Notes: a model not told the origin generated them from the letters alone. A stretch of DNA of 64,000 nt from Vibrio penaeicida (GCF_019977755.1 NZ_AP025144.1:3658001-3722000); one strand, 5' to 3'; positions 51,393-62,498 are shown, counted from the stretch's first letter. Numbers and translations are program-made.

Positions 51393-52853
51393 TTACAGCT
51401 CAACACCTGGGCTTAGGGTGGCTGGTAACAAGGTTTCTTGCCCTTCCATTGAAGCCATTGGGTAAGCACAGTAATCTGCGGCATAGTAAGCGCTTGGTCT
51501 AAGGTTACCAGACGCACCTGGTCCACCAAATGGTGCATCTCCGCTTGCTCCCGTCAGTTGGCGGTTGCGGTTTACAATGCCGGCACGGATGTGCTCAACG
51601 AAGTAATCCCAATCACTGTCCATCGTGGAAACCAATCCAGCAGATAAGCCAAAACGAGTGTCGTTTGCCATCTCGACCGCAGACTCTAAGCCTTCGTAGC
51701 GAATCACCTGTAATAACGGTCCGAAGTACTCTTCATCTGGCAGGTCGGCGATTTGGGTCACGTCAATGATGCCCGGCGTAACGAACGCTTCGCCTTTTGA
51801 TTCCGCTTCTATCAGGCTGACACCACCGAGACCTTGAAGGTGAGATTGAGCATTTAAAATCCCTTCAGCCGCTTGAATGGAGATTTGTGGTCCCATAAAA
51901 GGTGCAGGTTCCGCGAAAGGTTCGTCGACACGGATTTTTGCCGTTGCTGACACCAGCTTATCAACCAATTGGTCGCCGCTTTCCCCAACAGGTACGTACA
52001 AACGACGCGCACAAGTACAACGTTGACCAGCACTAATGAATGCGGATTGAATGATGGTGTATACCGTGGCGTCAACATCACCAAAATGGTCGGCTATGAC
52101 CATTGGGTTGTTGCCGCCCATTTCCAGTGCCAGCATTTTATCTGGCTGACCTGCAAATTGGCGATGCAGTACATGACCCGTATTCGCGCTACCAGTAAAC
52201 AACACGCCGTCGATTTGCTTGGAATTTGCTAATGCAATGCCCGTTTCTTTAGCACCTTGCACTAGATTTATCACGCCATCAGGTAGCCCTGCTTGCTGCC
52301 AAAGCTTCATCGCAAACTCGCCCGTCCAAGGGGTTTGCTCCGATGGTTTGAACACTACGGTATTACCAGACAATAGTGCAGGCACGATATGTCCATTAGG
52401 CAAGTGACCCGGGAAGTTATAAGGGCCAAAGACCGCCATCACACCCAATGGGCGATGTCGAAGTACAATTTGGTTGCCTGCGGCTTCTCTTTGCGCTTCA
52501 CCAGTACGATCGTGATAAGCACGAATGGAAATGGCAATTTTCCCTGCCATAGCACCCGCTTCTGTTCGGGTTTCCCAAATTGGCTTTCCGGTTTCTTTCG
52601 CGATGATGGTTGCGATTTCTTCGCTGTTTTCTTTCACCAACTCTGCAAATTTCAGTACGACGGTTTCGCGTTCGACAAAAGGCAATTTCTTCCACTGCAA
52701 GAAAGCAGAACGGGCAGCGCTTACTGCGGATTCAACCTGCTCTTCTGTTGCGCCTTTACCTTGCCAAATCGTTTCCCCATTGTAGGGACTAGTTGACGCC
52801 AGCTCTTCACCTGAACCATCAACCCAAGATCCATTTATCCAGTGCGTGCTCAT
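51393..52853 (-). CDS. astD: N-succinylglutamate 5-semialdehyde dehydrogenase
   Basis: Fourth step of the AST arginine-degradation pathway. 486 residues: aldehyde dehydrogenase fold with [10 protein letters not shown] (catalytic Glu), [12 protein letters not shown] (catalytic Cys) and [19 protein letters not shown]. It follows astA by 27 bases. Confidence 0.97.
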   Translation of the reverse strand: MSTHWINGSWVDGSGEELASTSPYNGETIWQGKGATEEQVESAVSAARSAFLQWKKLPFVERETVVLKFAELVKENSEEIATIIAKETGKPIWETRTEAGAMAGKIAISIRAYHDRTGEAQREAAGNQIVLRHRPLGVMAVFGPYNFPGHLPNGHIVPALLSGNTVVFKPSEQTPWTGEFAMKLWQQAGLPDGVINLVQGAKETGIALANSKQIDGVLFTGSANTGHVLHRQFAGQPDKMLALEMGGNNPMVIADHFGDVDATVYTIIQSAFISAGQRCTCARRLYVPVGESGDQLVDKLVSATAKIRVDEPFAEPAPFMGPQISIQAAEGILNAQSHLQGLGGVSLIEAESKGEAFVTPGIIDVTQIADLPDEEYFGPLLQVIRYEGLESAVEMANDTRFGLSAGLVSTMDSDWDYFVEHIRAGIVNRNRQLTGASGDAPFGGPGASGNLRPSAYYAADYCAYPMASMEGQETLLPATLSPGVEL

Positions 52854-52880
52854 ACTGCTTTTCCTTTTTTCATGTTCACG

Positions 52881-53903
52881 TTACTGTGCGAGCAAACGCA
52901 CGTATTCGCCGTCTTTGACTTCCAATGCATTGGCAATGTCTTGTGTCAGTAAAACGGTGTCCGACGCTTTGTCGTATGCCGCTGCGCCTGCAACGGCTCT
53001 AAAATCTTCAAATGACGAATTACACATCAAATATTGTTGGGCACTGGAATGTTCTTGAACACTCACTTTGGCTCTGAAAGAGCGACGTACCGAGTCAATA
53101 TTTCGCAAGTCACACTCGACCGATGGACCCGCATCAAAGATGTCGACATAACCACGACACGAGAACCCTTCTTGCTCCAGTAAACGAAGCGCTGGACGTG
53201 TGTTGTCATGTACTTTACCAATCACAGCCTGCGCTTCTGGCGACAGTAAATTGATGTAAATTGGTAGCTTGGGCATAAGATCGGCAATGAAGCCTTTCTT
53301 TCCTATCCCCGTGAGATAGTCCGCCATGGTGAATTCAATAGAGAAGAAGTGTTCTTGCAGCCATTGCCAAAATGGCGAATTACCTTCGTCATCGGAAACA
53401 CCGCGCATTTCTGCAAAGACAGTTTCGGAGAATCGATGCGGGTGTTCCGCCATCATTAAGAAACGACACTTGGACATGAGCCGCCCATTGAGTCCTTTAC
53501 GGAATTGGGGGCGTAAAAACAGGGTACAAATCTCACTGCAACCCGTGTAGTTATTACCAAATGTCAGCAGCTTCACTACATTATTGACGCCAAGCTTGGG
53601 TGAGGAATGCACCACTTTACTGATGTGATAGGTATAAAACGGTACATCCCAGCCAATCGAAGCCTCGATGCCAGTTGTCCCAGCGACTTCCCCCGTTTCG
53701 CTGTCAAAACCAACCATCAAATACCCTTCATCTCCGGGCTCTTTAACTTCAGGCTTATCAAAGCTGTAAACAGAGTGATCTATTCGATTAGTCAGTAATT
53801 CTTCGTTGACAGGAAGAGAAGTAAATCCATGTCCTGATTCGACGGCACACGTATGCAGTGCCTCATAATCTTGTTTTGTAATCGGACGTACTACAAGCAT
53901 CAC
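52881..53903 (-). CDS. astA: Arginine N-succinyltransferase
   Basis: First step of the AST pathway, succinyl-CoA plus arginine. 340 residues, standard length. FGNNYTGCSEICTLFL and RYSKCRFLMMAEHPHRF-like RLMSKCRFLMMAEHPHRFSE match the family. Between astC/argD and astD, as in other Vibrio. Confidence 0.97.
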   Translation of the reverse strand: MMLVVRPITKQDYEALHTCAVESGHGFTSLPVNEELLTNRIDHSVYSFDKPEVKEPGDEGYLMVGFDSETGEVAGTTGIEASIGWDVPFYTYHISKVVHSSPKLGVNNVVKLLTFGNNYTGCSEICTLFLRPQFRKGLNGRLMSKCRFLMMAEHPHRFSETVFAEMRGVSDDEGNSPFWQWLQEHFFSIEFTMADYLTGIGKKGFIADLMPKLPIYINLLSPEAQAVIGKVHDNTRPALRLLEQEGFSCRGYVDIFDAGPSVECDLRNIDSVRRSFRAKVSVQEHSSAQQYLMCNSSFEDFRAVAGAAAYDKASDTVLLTQDIANALEVKDGEYVRLLAQ

Positions 53904-53994
53904 AACTCCCTCCAGATGCTATGGTAAGACCCCATTCGAAGTGAAAAGGTCGGGTGATAAACACCCGACCTTGACTCGAACCGAGCGACTTAAC

Positions 53995-55209
53995 CTAAAC
54001 TAAGCTTGCGATGGCTTTTTCTAGTCTCGCTAATCCTTCTTCGATTTCTTCTTTTGAAATCACTAAAGATGGTGTGAATCGAACGACGTTGGCACCAGCA
54101 ACCAGAACCATCAGCCCTTCATTTCCTGCTGCTACAAGCACATCACGAGCGCGACCTTGCCACTCTTCGTTCAGCGCTGCACCAAGCAGCAAACCTTTAC
54201 CACGAACTTCAGAGAAAATCGGGTACTTATTGTTAATTCTAGTCAAACCTTCACGGAATAGCGCTTCGCGCTCTTTTACGCCCGCTAAAACGTCTGGTTG
54301 GCTTACAACGTCAACCACGGCTTCCGCTACGGCACAAGCCAACGGGTTACCACCATACGTTGAACCGTGCGTGCCGACTTTCATGTGCTTAGACAATTCT
54401 GTTGTTGTAAGCATCGCACCGACAGGGAAACCACCACCCAGTGATTTCGCCGTGCTAAGAATATCTGGCGTGATACCAAGACCTTGGTAAGCGTAAAAGT
54501 CACCCGTACGACCGTTGCCCGTCTGTACTTCATCGAGGATAAGCAATACGTTGTGCTTGTCACACAAGGTGCGAACCGCTTCCACAAATTCAGGGGTTGG
54601 CGAAATAATTCCACCTTCACCCTGTAATGGCTCCATCATGATGGCGCAAGTACGCTCTGATGAAATGTGCGCTTCCAACGCTTCTACATCGTTGTAAGGC
54701 AAGTGAGTGACATCACCTGGTTTAGGACCGAATCCATCAGAATACGCCGCTTGACCACCCACTGTTACAGTGAAGAAGGTGCGGCCATGGAAGCCTTGTT
54801 TGAATGCGATGATTTCGGACTTTTCTTCACCATGCGTATCCACTGCCCAACGGCGCGCTAATTTCAGCGCGGCTTCGTTTGCTTCTGCACCTGAATTGGC
54901 AAAAAACACTTTTTCAGCAAAGCTGACTTCGGTCAGTTTTTTTGCTAGGCGAAGCGCAGGCTCGTTCGTCATGACATTACTTAAATGCCAAATTTTATTC
55001 GCTTGTTCTGTTAGTGCAGAAACCATCGCTGGATGACAATGCCCTAAGCAGCTCACAGCAATACCACCAGCAAAGTCGATATATTCTTTGTCGGCTTGGT
55101 CCCAAACTCGGGCACCCTCTCCTCGAACCGGAATGATTTCCATCGGGTTATAACAAGGTACCATTACGTCGTTAAACCAGCTGCGTTCTACTTTATTTTC
55201 CATTGTCAT
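53995..55209 (-). CDS. astC: Succinyl/acetylornithine aminotransferase
   Basis: PLP aminotransferase that serves both arginine synthesis (ArgD) and the AST pathway (AstC). About 404 residues from [10 protein letters not shown], whose start follows ATGGAG; a longer start at 55221 (MEYV) is possible. [19 protein letters not shown] and [17 protein letters not shown] (PLP lysine) are diagnostic for class III. Lies 91 bases upstream of astA, in operon order. Whether the cell treats it as argD or astC cannot be told from sequence. Confidence 0.94.
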   Translation of the reverse strand: MTMENKVERSWFNDVMVPCYNPMEIIPVRGEGARVWDQADKEYIDFAGGIAVSCLGHCHPAMVSALTEQANKIWHLSNVMTNEPALRLAKKLTEVSFAEKVFFANSGAEANEAALKLARRWAVDTHGEEKSEIIAFKQGFHGRTFFTVTVGGQAAYSDGFGPKPGDVTHLPYNDVEALEAHISSERTCAIMMEPLQGEGGIISPTPEFVEAVRTLCDKHNVLLILDEVQTGNGRTGDFYAYQGLGITPDILSTAKSLGGGFPVGAMLTTTELSKHMKVGTHGSTYGGNPLACAVAEAVVDVVSQPDVLAGVKEREALFREGLTRINNKYPIFSEVRGKGLLLGAALNEEWQGRARDVLVAAGNEGLMVLVAGANVVRFTPSLVISKEEIEEGLARLEKAIASLV

Positions 55210-55221
55210 CACATACTCCAT

Positions 55222-55558
55222 TTCGATCCCAATGTAATCAGCATTAGTAAGTTCAAATACCTAATGGCATTTTCTACTGCTCAAACATTGTATTTACATT
55301 AATTTAACTATTTCAATAGTGATTTGTTCTTTTTACTGAGCAAACAACACGCCACCCCAGCTCTCGCATGATTATTTATGCACGAGCAAACCGCTTTTAT
55401 GAAGCAATTTATACTTATGGGTAAAATAAGCTGAGGTTAACCATATATAGATAGTAGGGTTACGCAAACAAGAGAATCGTATTGCGAATAGTTTTGCATA
55501 GACTGCGGATAGAAAAATAATTCAGAAAAATGTTAGGAAAAGTGACCCTAAGCAGGGT
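55222..55558. promoter_or_regulatory. Regulatory region before the ast operon
   Basis: 337 bases with no gene. GCATGATTATTTATGC (55366-55381) and TGCGAATAGTTTTGCA (55481-55496) are AT-rich dyads resembling ArgR boxes. No strong sigma-70 elements stand out. Confidence 0.3.
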
Positions 55559-56137
55559 TTATCGTCGCAAAAAGTTCGCCAGTAACTCGTGGCCTTGTTC
55601 CGTTTTGATGGATTCCGGGTGAAATTGAACGCCTTCAATCGGTAACGTCTTATGTTGAAAGCCCATAATTTCATCAAACTTCCCATCCGATGACTGTGTC
55701 CATGCTGTCACTTCAAAACAATCGGGAAGGCTTTTGGTTTCAACCACAAGAGAGTGATAACGTGTCACTGTTAACGGCAGATTCAACTGCTCGAACAAGC
55801 CAATATCGATATGTTGAATTGGGGACGTTTTCCCATGCATTACTTTTTTGGCTCGAACAACATTACCACCAAAAACTTGAGCAATAGCTTGATGACCAAG
55901 ACATACACCTAAAATAGGTAACTTTCCTGCAAAGTGCTCTATTGCACTCAAGGAAATTCCTGCTTCGTTCGGGGTACAAGGGCCAGGGGAGATAACCAAA
56001 TGCGACGGCGCCAGTAACTCGATTTCGTCTAAAGTGATTTCATCATTACGCACAACTTTTACATCCGCACCCAGCTCACAGAAGTACTGGTATAGGTTGT
56101 AGGTAAAAGAGTCGTAATTATCGATGATTAACAGCAT
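55559..56137 (-). CDS. pabA: Aminodeoxychorismate/anthranilate synthase glutaminase
   Basis: Glutamine amidotransferase for p-aminobenzoate (folate). 192 residues from [14 protein letters not shown]; the longer frame start at 56155 adds six residues. Class I triad: Cys in [11 protein letters not shown], His and Glu in VQFHPESI. The partner PabB is not in the window. A TrpG role is possible. Next to astC in Vibrio as in Enterobacteria near argD. Confidence 0.95.
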   Translation of the reverse strand: MLLIIDNYDSFTYNLYQYFCELGADVKVVRNDEITLDEIELLAPSHLVISPGPCTPNEAGISLSAIEHFAGKLPILGVCLGHQAIAQVFGGNVVRAKKVMHGKTSPIQHIDIGLFEQLNLPLTVTRYHSLVVETKSLPDCFEVTAWTQSSDGKFDEIMGFQHKTLPIEGVQFHPESIKTEQGHELLANFLRR

Positions 56138-56307
56138 AGGGAACGTCGTATACATGGATGATTGGCTATGTAACTTAAGGGCGGTATTGTGCAGCAGAGG
56201 CGATGAAAGGCAAGTGAAAATTGTTCATAAGATGAAATTGTCAATATTCAAGCTGTAAAGCGACATTAACAGGCCGCGATTGCCCCTTACTTTCTAAGAA
56301 TAAAAAA

Positions 56308-56332
56308 AAGCCTCAGCAAACGCTGAGGCTTT
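56308..56332 (-). terminator. Terminator of the chitinase gene
   Basis: AAAGCCTCAGC...GCTGAGGCTTT with a T run on the minus strand, 18 bases after the stop. Confidence 0.85.
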
Positions 56333-56349
56333 AAAAGATTCAGGCAAGA

Positions 56350-57990
56350 TTACTTACACGCGATCTCATCCCAGAAATGGTTAGAGGTCAGTGGCGTTTC
56401 CCACATACCTGGACCATTTTTGGCAATAAAACATTTACCAGCGTGAGTCACCTTGTCGCCATCAGCAACCTGACTTACACCTGCTTCCCATTGAATGAAA
56501 CCACCTGAGTTTGTAGGAGGAGTCGTTGGCGGCGTAGTTGTTCCGTCAGCGACTACCCAAGGATCACCTAGTGCAGGATCGTGCCCTTGTGTCCAGTTCT
56601 TCGCTTGGTAAACCACACCTTTACGAGCTGCTTTATCGTTTTTGTTGTAAACCTTAGTGGCTTCCCAACCCGCAACACCATTTACTGGTGGCTCTACGCC
56701 CGTTCCTGGTTCAACCGGAATTGGCTTATCTGTTACACGTACTTGAGGCCACGTCGCATGTGAGCCATAGAAGTTCGTTACACACTTCTCATAGTCACCC
56801 GGTACAAGTGCTGAGTACGCCGTTTGGAAACCGACTAGCTCACACTCAAATGAGAAACCGCCAGGGCGATCGGCATGGTATTTCCAGTTACCATCCCAGT
56901 TGGTGTAAAGCACATCAGTGGCACCATTTAAGTTCAAGCTTCCGTATGGAGTCTGCTGATAACATGTGTTTTTCTCATCAGCTTCAACTGGAATTTGGTA
57001 ATGCGCTGCAAGACCTTCCCAGTAACGAATACGGTTTACAGGCTGACCTTTTGTCTTGTTCTGCTCACCACACTCAATGCCGCCATTAATAACGTTGATG
57101 GTTGTACCAAAGCCATAGCCAATACCTGCTGCTGCTTCACGCTGAGACGGAGCCCAAGTACGGTCAATAACATGCAACATTGCTGGTTTTGGTGCTTGAG
57201 GAGTCAGGAAGAACCAGATTGCAGAAGCTAGGTTCAACCATGAATCCGCTACTAGAGCTGGGTTTTTCAATAATACTGTCGCATCACCGTCAAACATTAC
57301 TTCAGAGAATGCGCCGTAGTTAAAGTGGTAAGAAAGCTGTTTAGCACCACGACCAAAGTATCCCTGACCCGCTTCACACGGCCAACGCGCGTTTTGCCAA
57401 TCGTTTTGACCACAACCCGTTGTGTAGCCTTCTTGACCTTCAGCCCAGCCCATTTCACGTACGTGAACCAAAGCCTGCTGCCACTCTTCTAGCGCAAGAG
57501 GGTTGTCAGAAACATTGTCGATTGCAATGTGACCACCGGTTTCTTGAGCAAAGTGAGCAAATGCCGTTACGATGGATTTCTTACAAATCGCATCAGAATC
57601 ACGACCATCTGTGTACTCGCCACAGAACGCAGGGAATTTACCAATCGCACGCAAGAAACGCGTGTAAGTGTATTCTGGAGCAGCCATACCCGTTAGGAAA
57701 TCCCACTCAGCTTGAGGGAATACGCGCTCTACACGCTTAACGTTTTCTGGGTTGCTTGCTAGTCCCGGTAGGATAGCTTCAACTACCGTATTTGGACGCG
57801 TCTCCAATGCTTTAGACCAGATGTCATACATTGGATCGACAGTGATTGAGTTTTCAACCGCTTGAATGTCTGCACGTGAAATGATGTAGCCAGTAGGATT
57901 TGTAGGGTCCGGTTGGATGTTCATTGCCGCGAATGCATTTGCCGACAATAAACCGCCAATCAATACTGAAAGGTAACGTTTTGTATTCAT
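56350..57990 (-). CDS. Secreted GH19 chitinase with chitin-binding domains
   Basis: Hydrolyses chitin outside the cell. 546 residues from MNTKRYLSVLIGGLLSANAFAA (signal peptide), whose ATG follows AGAGGAA; the frame is open 18 residues further. The catalytic GH19 domain (about 80-400) includes FAHFAQETGGH (catalytic Glu), YFGRGAKQLSYHFNYGAF and WYFLTPQ-like IWFFLTPQAPKP. A Pro/Thr linker joins two small C-terminal modules, one CBM5/12-like (WEATKVYNKNDKAARKG, WTQGHDPA) and one with cysteines (CFIAKNGPGMWE). Single gene. GH19 chitinases with this domain order are known from Vibrio. Confidence 0.95.
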   Translation of the reverse strand: MNTKRYLSVLIGGLLSANAFAAMNIQPDPTNPTGYIISRADIQAVENSITVDPMYDIWSKALETRPNTVVEAILPGLASNPENVKRVERVFPQAEWDFLTGMAAPEYTYTRFLRAIGKFPAFCGEYTDGRDSDAICKKSIVTAFAHFAQETGGHIAIDNVSDNPLALEEWQQALVHVREMGWAEGQEGYTTGCGQNDWQNARWPCEAGQGYFGRGAKQLSYHFNYGAFSEVMFDGDATVLLKNPALVADSWLNLASAIWFFLTPQAPKPAMLHVIDRTWAPSQREAAAGIGYGFGTTINVINGGIECGEQNKTKGQPVNRIRYWEGLAAHYQIPVEADEKNTCYQQTPYGSLNLNGATDVLYTNWDGNWKYHADRPGGFSFECELVGFQTAYSALVPGDYEKCVTNFYGSHATWPQVRVTDKPIPVEPGTGVEPPVNGVAGWEATKVYNKNDKAARKGVVYQAKNWTQGHDPALGDPWVVADGTTTPPTTPPTNSGGFIQWEAGVSQVADGDKVTHAGKCFIAKNGPGMWETPLTSNHFWDEIACK

Positions 57991-58356
57991 TCTTATTCCT
58001 CTCGCTCCATAAAAATGTAGGGAATCGACAGAATGATAAGTCACCTATTTAGTTAATCGCAGTGAAATGTATAAGTACAATTGATTATTCCGAGTCACTT
58101 CTACCATATGAAAACCGCACACCAACTTGCTACATTGGAATTGAGTAACTAATCAAGAAAATCACAGGTTTGGTAAACAACTTAATTTATATGGCAAGAT
58201 CACAGTTTGAACCACATGCTGAAGAGCTAACTTTTTACTCGAAAAATGAAAGCGAGAAGCGGGGCAAAGTCGAGAACACAACCAATGATCTATCTGCACC
58301 TAACTCAACGTCTTTCATGTGACTCAGTTGGTCAAGTGCAGACAGATAATCTGCTT
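57991..58356. other. Intergenic region between chitinase and the NRPS operon
   Basis: About 370 bases. It should hold the chitinase promoter and the NRPS terminator, but I see no clear hairpin. A frame on the minus strand continues open past the thioesterase stop to about 58240 in another phase, which may be worn coding sequence. Confidence 0.3.
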
Positions 58357-59127
58357 CTATATCGCCGAAACCGTGCTCTTTGATTCAGCTAAAGCTTTGG
58401 ATAGTAAGTCGCAGATAAAGTCGCGCATCGAAAGACACTGAGATTCATGATGTAGGAAGAAATGATCGCCAGGCAAGATTTTCTGGCTAAAATCAGCGCC
58501 AGCAACATCCTTCCAATTTTTGAGTGACGCAATGGGTACTTCCGGATCATCTGTGGAACCGAACACCTGCATCCCGCACTTCATGGAGCCAAGCGGAGGG
58601 AGTAATGAACCTCGTTCGCTGAGTTCAAAGTCCGCACGAATAATCGGTAGGACCATGTTCATAAACTCCCTGTTTTCCAACAACTCTGGAGGTGCACCAT
58701 TAAGTGAACGCACCTCTTCAATTAACGCTTCATCACTCAGGTGCGCCCTCAACGGAGCTGGGTCGGGGCAAGTTGGAGCATGCCTTCCTGATGGGAAAAA
58801 ACCAAGTAACGGGTGTTCGCTTTCTATGATGTGAGCGATGCGATAACCCAAAGCTGCCCCAAGGCTATGCCCAAAAATAGCCCATGGTCGTTCAATGCGT
58901 TCAGCCAATTCATCAGCTAATTGTATGCTGAGTTCAGTTGGGCATGTCATCAATGAAGAGTTCAGACGCGAACCTCGTCCTGGCAATTCAACAGGTCTGA
59001 CTGAGATCCAGTCGGGAAACATAGCGTCCCACTTACTGAATACAGCGGAGCTGCCGCCAGCATAGGGTAAGCAAAACAAATCAATTTCCGGATTGGTTTT
59101 GACGTCCGGAAAGGGTAAACAGGTCAT
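58357..59127 (-). CDS. Type II thioesterase of the NRPS operon
   Basis: Removes wrong or stalled acyl groups from carrier domains. 256 residues, alpha/beta hydrolase: FCLPYAGGSSAVFSKW, FGHSLGAALGY (Ser nucleophile), FGSTDDPEVP (Asp) and PGDHFFLH (His). It overlaps the preceding NRPS gene by 4 bases (ATGA), so is translationally coupled. In the anguibactin system angR is likewise followed by a type II thioesterase, angT. Confidence 0.95.
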   Translation of the reverse strand: MTCLPFPDVKTNPEIDLFCLPYAGGSSAVFSKWDAMFPDWISVRPVELPGRGSRLNSSLMTCPTELSIQLADELAERIERPWAIFGHSLGAALGYRIAHIIESEHPLLGFFPSGRHAPTCPDPAPLRAHLSDEALIEEVRSLNGAPPELLENREFMNMVLPIIRADFELSERGSLLPPLGSMKCGMQVFGSTDDPEVPIASLKNWKDVAGADFSQKILPGDHFFLHHESQCLSMRDFICDLLSKALAESKSTVSAI

Positions 59128-62100
59128 GGATTCACCTTTGTACTGTGCTCACTACGAGCAATTTCAATAGCACGCCAAACGGCGCTCAATGTTGGATTTT
59201 CAAATAGAGTTGCCAAGGGTAAGCTTATGTCGAACTTGAGCTTTATCTCTCTGATCAATTGAACCCCCAGCATGGACGTTCCGCCTTCTAGGAAGAAGTT
59301 CGCCTCAGTGTTACAGGGCTTAGAACCTAAAATTTCTGCCCAGAGGGTTGCGAGCGGAGCAAGATCCTCATCATCTAGAGTCGCGCTCTCGGTGCACGTT
59401 TCACTGCAGTTTGTCGCCGATGTCAGTGCTTGCTCAGCCAGTTTTCGTAATGCGGTTTGGTCGCGTTTTCCATTCACATTCAATGGCATCGCATCGATTC
59501 GGAACACGTGGCTTGGCACCATATAAGCTGGTAGCTCACCACGTAAGGTATGGCGTATCTCCTCAGCATCAAAACCATCTCCCGTGCACAGTGCCACCAG
59601 CACAGGTTGGTCATTATTACTTTGGACCACCATCACTACAGCACTCTTGATTGGATCTTGAGCAAGCAGGTGAGATTCCACATCGCCAGCTTCTATTCGA
59701 TGCCCGCGGAGCTTAAGTTGAAAATCCAATCGCCCAAGAAACTCTACCGAGCCATCATCACGCCATCTTCCAAGATCGCCAGTTGAATAGAGTCGTCGGC
59801 CACTTTTGTGCGTAATAAAACTGGATTGAGTGCGCAGAACATCATTGTAATAACCGTCAGCGAGCCCCAATCCTTCAATGTAGATTTGTCCCACAACCCA
59901 AGGTAAGCAAGGAGTACCATCCTTATCGAGCACATGTAACTGTTGACCTGCAAGACCATAACCATAGGGAATTGAACGCCAATCGTCCCTGATTTCTGTA
60001 ACAGAAAAATAGTTTGACCATATTGATGCCTCAGTCGCACCACCGAGAGAGTAAAAGTGCGTTTTCGGCAGATAATTCAATACTTGCTTCGCAAGAGGCA
60101 TTGGAATCCAGTCACCACTCAGCATGATAACTTTAAGGCTGGTTAACGCTTGCTGACTGAACTCTTTTCCTTGTAAGAACGCCATTTCGAGCAACGCGGG
60201 GACGGAGTTCCAAACGGTGACTCCGTTTCGCTTACACTGCTCAAGTATGATCATCGGATCTGGAACTTCCGCATCGGGAGGAATGACGATAGATGCTCCT
60301 GTAATGAGCGTACCCCAAATATCGTACACACTGAGGTCAAAGTTCAGCGCAGACAGTGCCAATACCTTATCTTCCGAATGGATGGAAAAGCGGCGGTTAA
60401 TCTCATAGAGGGTGTTTAAAACCGCTTCATGAGAAGTGGCAACCCCCTTCGGCTGGCCAGTAGACCCGGATGTGTAAATGACATAAGCCAACGCTTCTTT
60501 TGAGCTTATATTCGGCTTCTCAAGTTCAGGATATTCGAGCAAATCATCAACGCTTAAATCACCGGTTTGTTCTCCTATAATCAATTGAAGACCACTCTGC
60601 TCAATGATCGCCTTCCGACGGGCATCAGGTAAGCGAATGTCCATCGGCAACCATGCTCCTCCAGCGAGTACAATACCGATGACACTGATGATTTGTTGAG
60701 AACCTTTGGGTAAGGAAACCCCCACTAGGTCACCTTGCTTTACCCCCGATAAAACCAAGCCTTGAGCAACCGATAGAGCTTTTTCCGCCAGCTCTAGATA
60801 GGTCATTTCACGCCCTTGCGAATCAATCAGCGCGACAGCGTTACTCGATCGCTGAACCTGATTCAAAAACGCCTGCCCCAAGTTACTTTCTGCAGAAATC
60901 TCAGGCAGCTCGACTAAAGGTTTTAGATCGCTCTCCTTAAGAGCGGCTGGATTAACACTTAGCCAAGCTCGTTCGTTATTAAGTAATTCCGACAGTGCCC
61001 ATTCAAAACGTTCGAATAGCGCCTCTGGTAACCCTTTTTCAAATACGCCGTCTACGTAATCCCAGTAGTACAAAAGACCATCCTGATCTTCGACAACTTG
61101 GTGGTCCAGCCAAACTTGTGGCGTACGGAGTTCACTGGATATTGGACGGAACATCTCTTTTAATTTGTTCGGCATGCCTTCGGCGGCTTGTTGCGATATC
61201 CCACTCGTAAAAACAAAAGGCACCGCAGGCTGGTTTGGGTCGCGGGTTTGTTGTAATCGCCTTAGTAGAGAAACCCCAGACAATGACGCGTGCGGCAACC
61301 GCTCAGCAAACATGGCTTGAACGGCTTTCGCCTGTTCGATGAAATGCCCCTGACCGTCACTGGTCATCAAAATGGTATTACTGTGGTTTCCGACGACCAA
61401 GCCCATTTCTGCATGATCAAAGGGACGAAAGTTAGTCAGCATGTTGATAACGAAACGTTCGTCTTGGGACCACAATCGGAGCACAGAAGCATAGAGCGCG
61501 AACATGACAGCGTTCGGGGTCGTACCGTGCGCTTGTGCCTTTTTCTTGATTTGAGTCCAACCCTCAAGCCCCAAACTGCCGCCCAACCGAACGAATTTCG
61601 ATTGTTTAGGCATTTCTCCTCTCATTGGCAACTGTGGTGCTTCGGGTAAGGATTCCAACGCCTTAGACCAATATGACTCTGCCTCCGTTGTGTCTAGCGC
61701 GCGTAACGCCAGCACATAGTCTCGGTAACTAAGCTGAGGTTTCGTCAGTAAGGGTTGACCAGACAACGCAGACAATAAGTCGTGAAAGAGTCGCGCAAGT
61801 GAGGGGCCGTCCATCACGATCAATCGCACGGCAAATATTAATCTATCACCTTCTGGCAAATGTAAGAGTGCGGCTGCCATGGGTGGGCCATCTTGCAATG
61901 ATGGCAACACTTGCTCAGGAAAATTGTCTGCAAGCTCCACACACTTAGCCTCGGCATCTTCCTGACTCATCGACCGAAGTGAATGACATTGAAGATGGAT
62001 AGGCAACTCACCGACGGGCATGATCTGCTGAGTACCGTCTTCTTTAAAACGTGTACGGAGAACTTCGTGCGCACTTTGCAACTGATGCAGCGCAGACTGA

Positions 62101-62498
62101 ACACGCTCCTCCGACAGATCTTTAAACTCTACATGGTGGACGTAGCACGCAATTGCCGACTGGACATACCCGCCATGCTCTCCGACCCAATAAGCTTGTT
62201 GCAAATCCGTTAATGGAAATGGTTCATAGCGCTCCTGAGGATTTGAGGCTATTTGCGGTGCTTGCCTTCCAGAACTCAGCGCTGATATTAAGGCACTTTT
62301 ATGCGCTTTCATCGCTTCAAGTAAATTGGCGTCCATAGCCCCTTTCGGGGCTTTAAAGCGTAATTGACCTTTCTCAACCCAAAGTCGGATTTGACGCTTT
62401 TGAGCCTCTTCGCGCAGCTCTTGAAGAGACTGCGCTTGGGGAAGCGGTTCTTGGGGAGACTGAGCTTGGTTGGATAGTGTTTTGAGTGTATCCATCAA
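59124..62498 (-). CDS. NRPS: Cy-A-PCP with cysteine-type adenylation domain
   Basis: 1124 residues: TubC_N-like docking segment (about 20-75), heterocyclization domain (about 92-520), adenylation domain (about 540-1010) and carrier domain (about 1040-1105, NFFLEGGTSMLG). The adenylation domain has A3 YTSGSTGQPKGV and A7 YSTGDLGRW. FDLSVYDIW and WNSVPALLEM suggest the DLYN-type code for cysteine. The Cy domain has FPLTDLQQAYWVG and PFVFTSGIS, but its DxxxxD motif reads R-LIVM-D (Arg225, Asp230), so the first aspartate is lost. AngR of V. anguillarum has the same domain order. Product: probably part of a thiazoline siderophore. Confidence 0.93.
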   Translation of the reverse strand: MMDTLKTLSNQAQSPQEPLPQAQSLQELREEAQKRQIRLWVEKGQLRFKAPKGAMDANLLEAMKAHKSALISALSSGRQAPQIASNPQERYEPFPLTDLQQAYWVGEHGGYVQSAIACYVHHVEFKDLSEERVQSALHQLQSAHEVLRTRFKEDGTQQIMPVGELPIHLQCHSLRSMSQEDAEAKCVELADNFPEQVLPSLQDGPPMAAALLHLPEGDRLIFAVRLIVMDGPSLARLFHDLLSALSGQPLLTKPQLSYRDYVLALRALDTTEAESYWSKALESLPEAPQLPMRGEMPKQSKFVRLGGSLGLEGWTQIKKKAQAHGTTPNAVMFALYASVLRLWSQDERFVINMLTNFRPFDHAEMGLVVGNHSNTILMTSDGQGHFIEQAKAVQAMFAERLPHASLSGVSLLRRLQQTRDPNQPAVPFVFTSGISQQAAEGMPNKLKEMFRPISSELRTPQVWLDHQVVEDQDGLLYYWDYVDGVFEKGLPEALFERFEWALSELLNNERAWLSVNPAALKESDLKPLVELPEISAESNLGQAFLNQVQRSSNAVALIDSQGREMTYLELAEKALSVAQGLVLSGVKQGDLVGVSLPKGSQQIISVIGIVLAGGAWLPMDIRLPDARRKAIIEQSGLQLIIGEQTGDLSVDDLLEYPELEKPNISSKEALAYVIYTSGSTGQPKGVATSHEAVLNTLYEINRRFSIHSEDKVLALSALNFDLSVYDIWGTLITGASIVIPPDAEVPDPMIILEQCKRNGVTVWNSVPALLEMAFLQGKEFSQQALTSLKVIMLSGDWIPMPLAKQVLNYLPKTHFYSLGGATEASIWSNYFSVTEIRDDWRSIPYGYGLAGQQLHVLDKDGTPCLPWVVGQIYIEGLGLADGYYNDVLRTQSSFITHKSGRRLYSTGDLGRWRDDGSVEFLGRLDFQLKLRGHRIEAGDVESHLLAQDPIKSAVVMVVQSNNDQPVLVALCTGDGFDAEEIRHTLRGELPAYMVPSHVFRIDAMPLNVNGKRDQTALRKLAEQALTSATNCSETCTESATLDDEDLAPLATLWAEILGSKPCNTEANFFLEGGTSMLGVQLIREIKLKFDISLPLATLFENPTLSAVWRAIEIARSEHSTKVNP

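Noticed and set aside
53326..55036. Several plus-strand frames across ast genes
   Set aside because: All are antisense shadows of well-recognised minus-strand enzymes.
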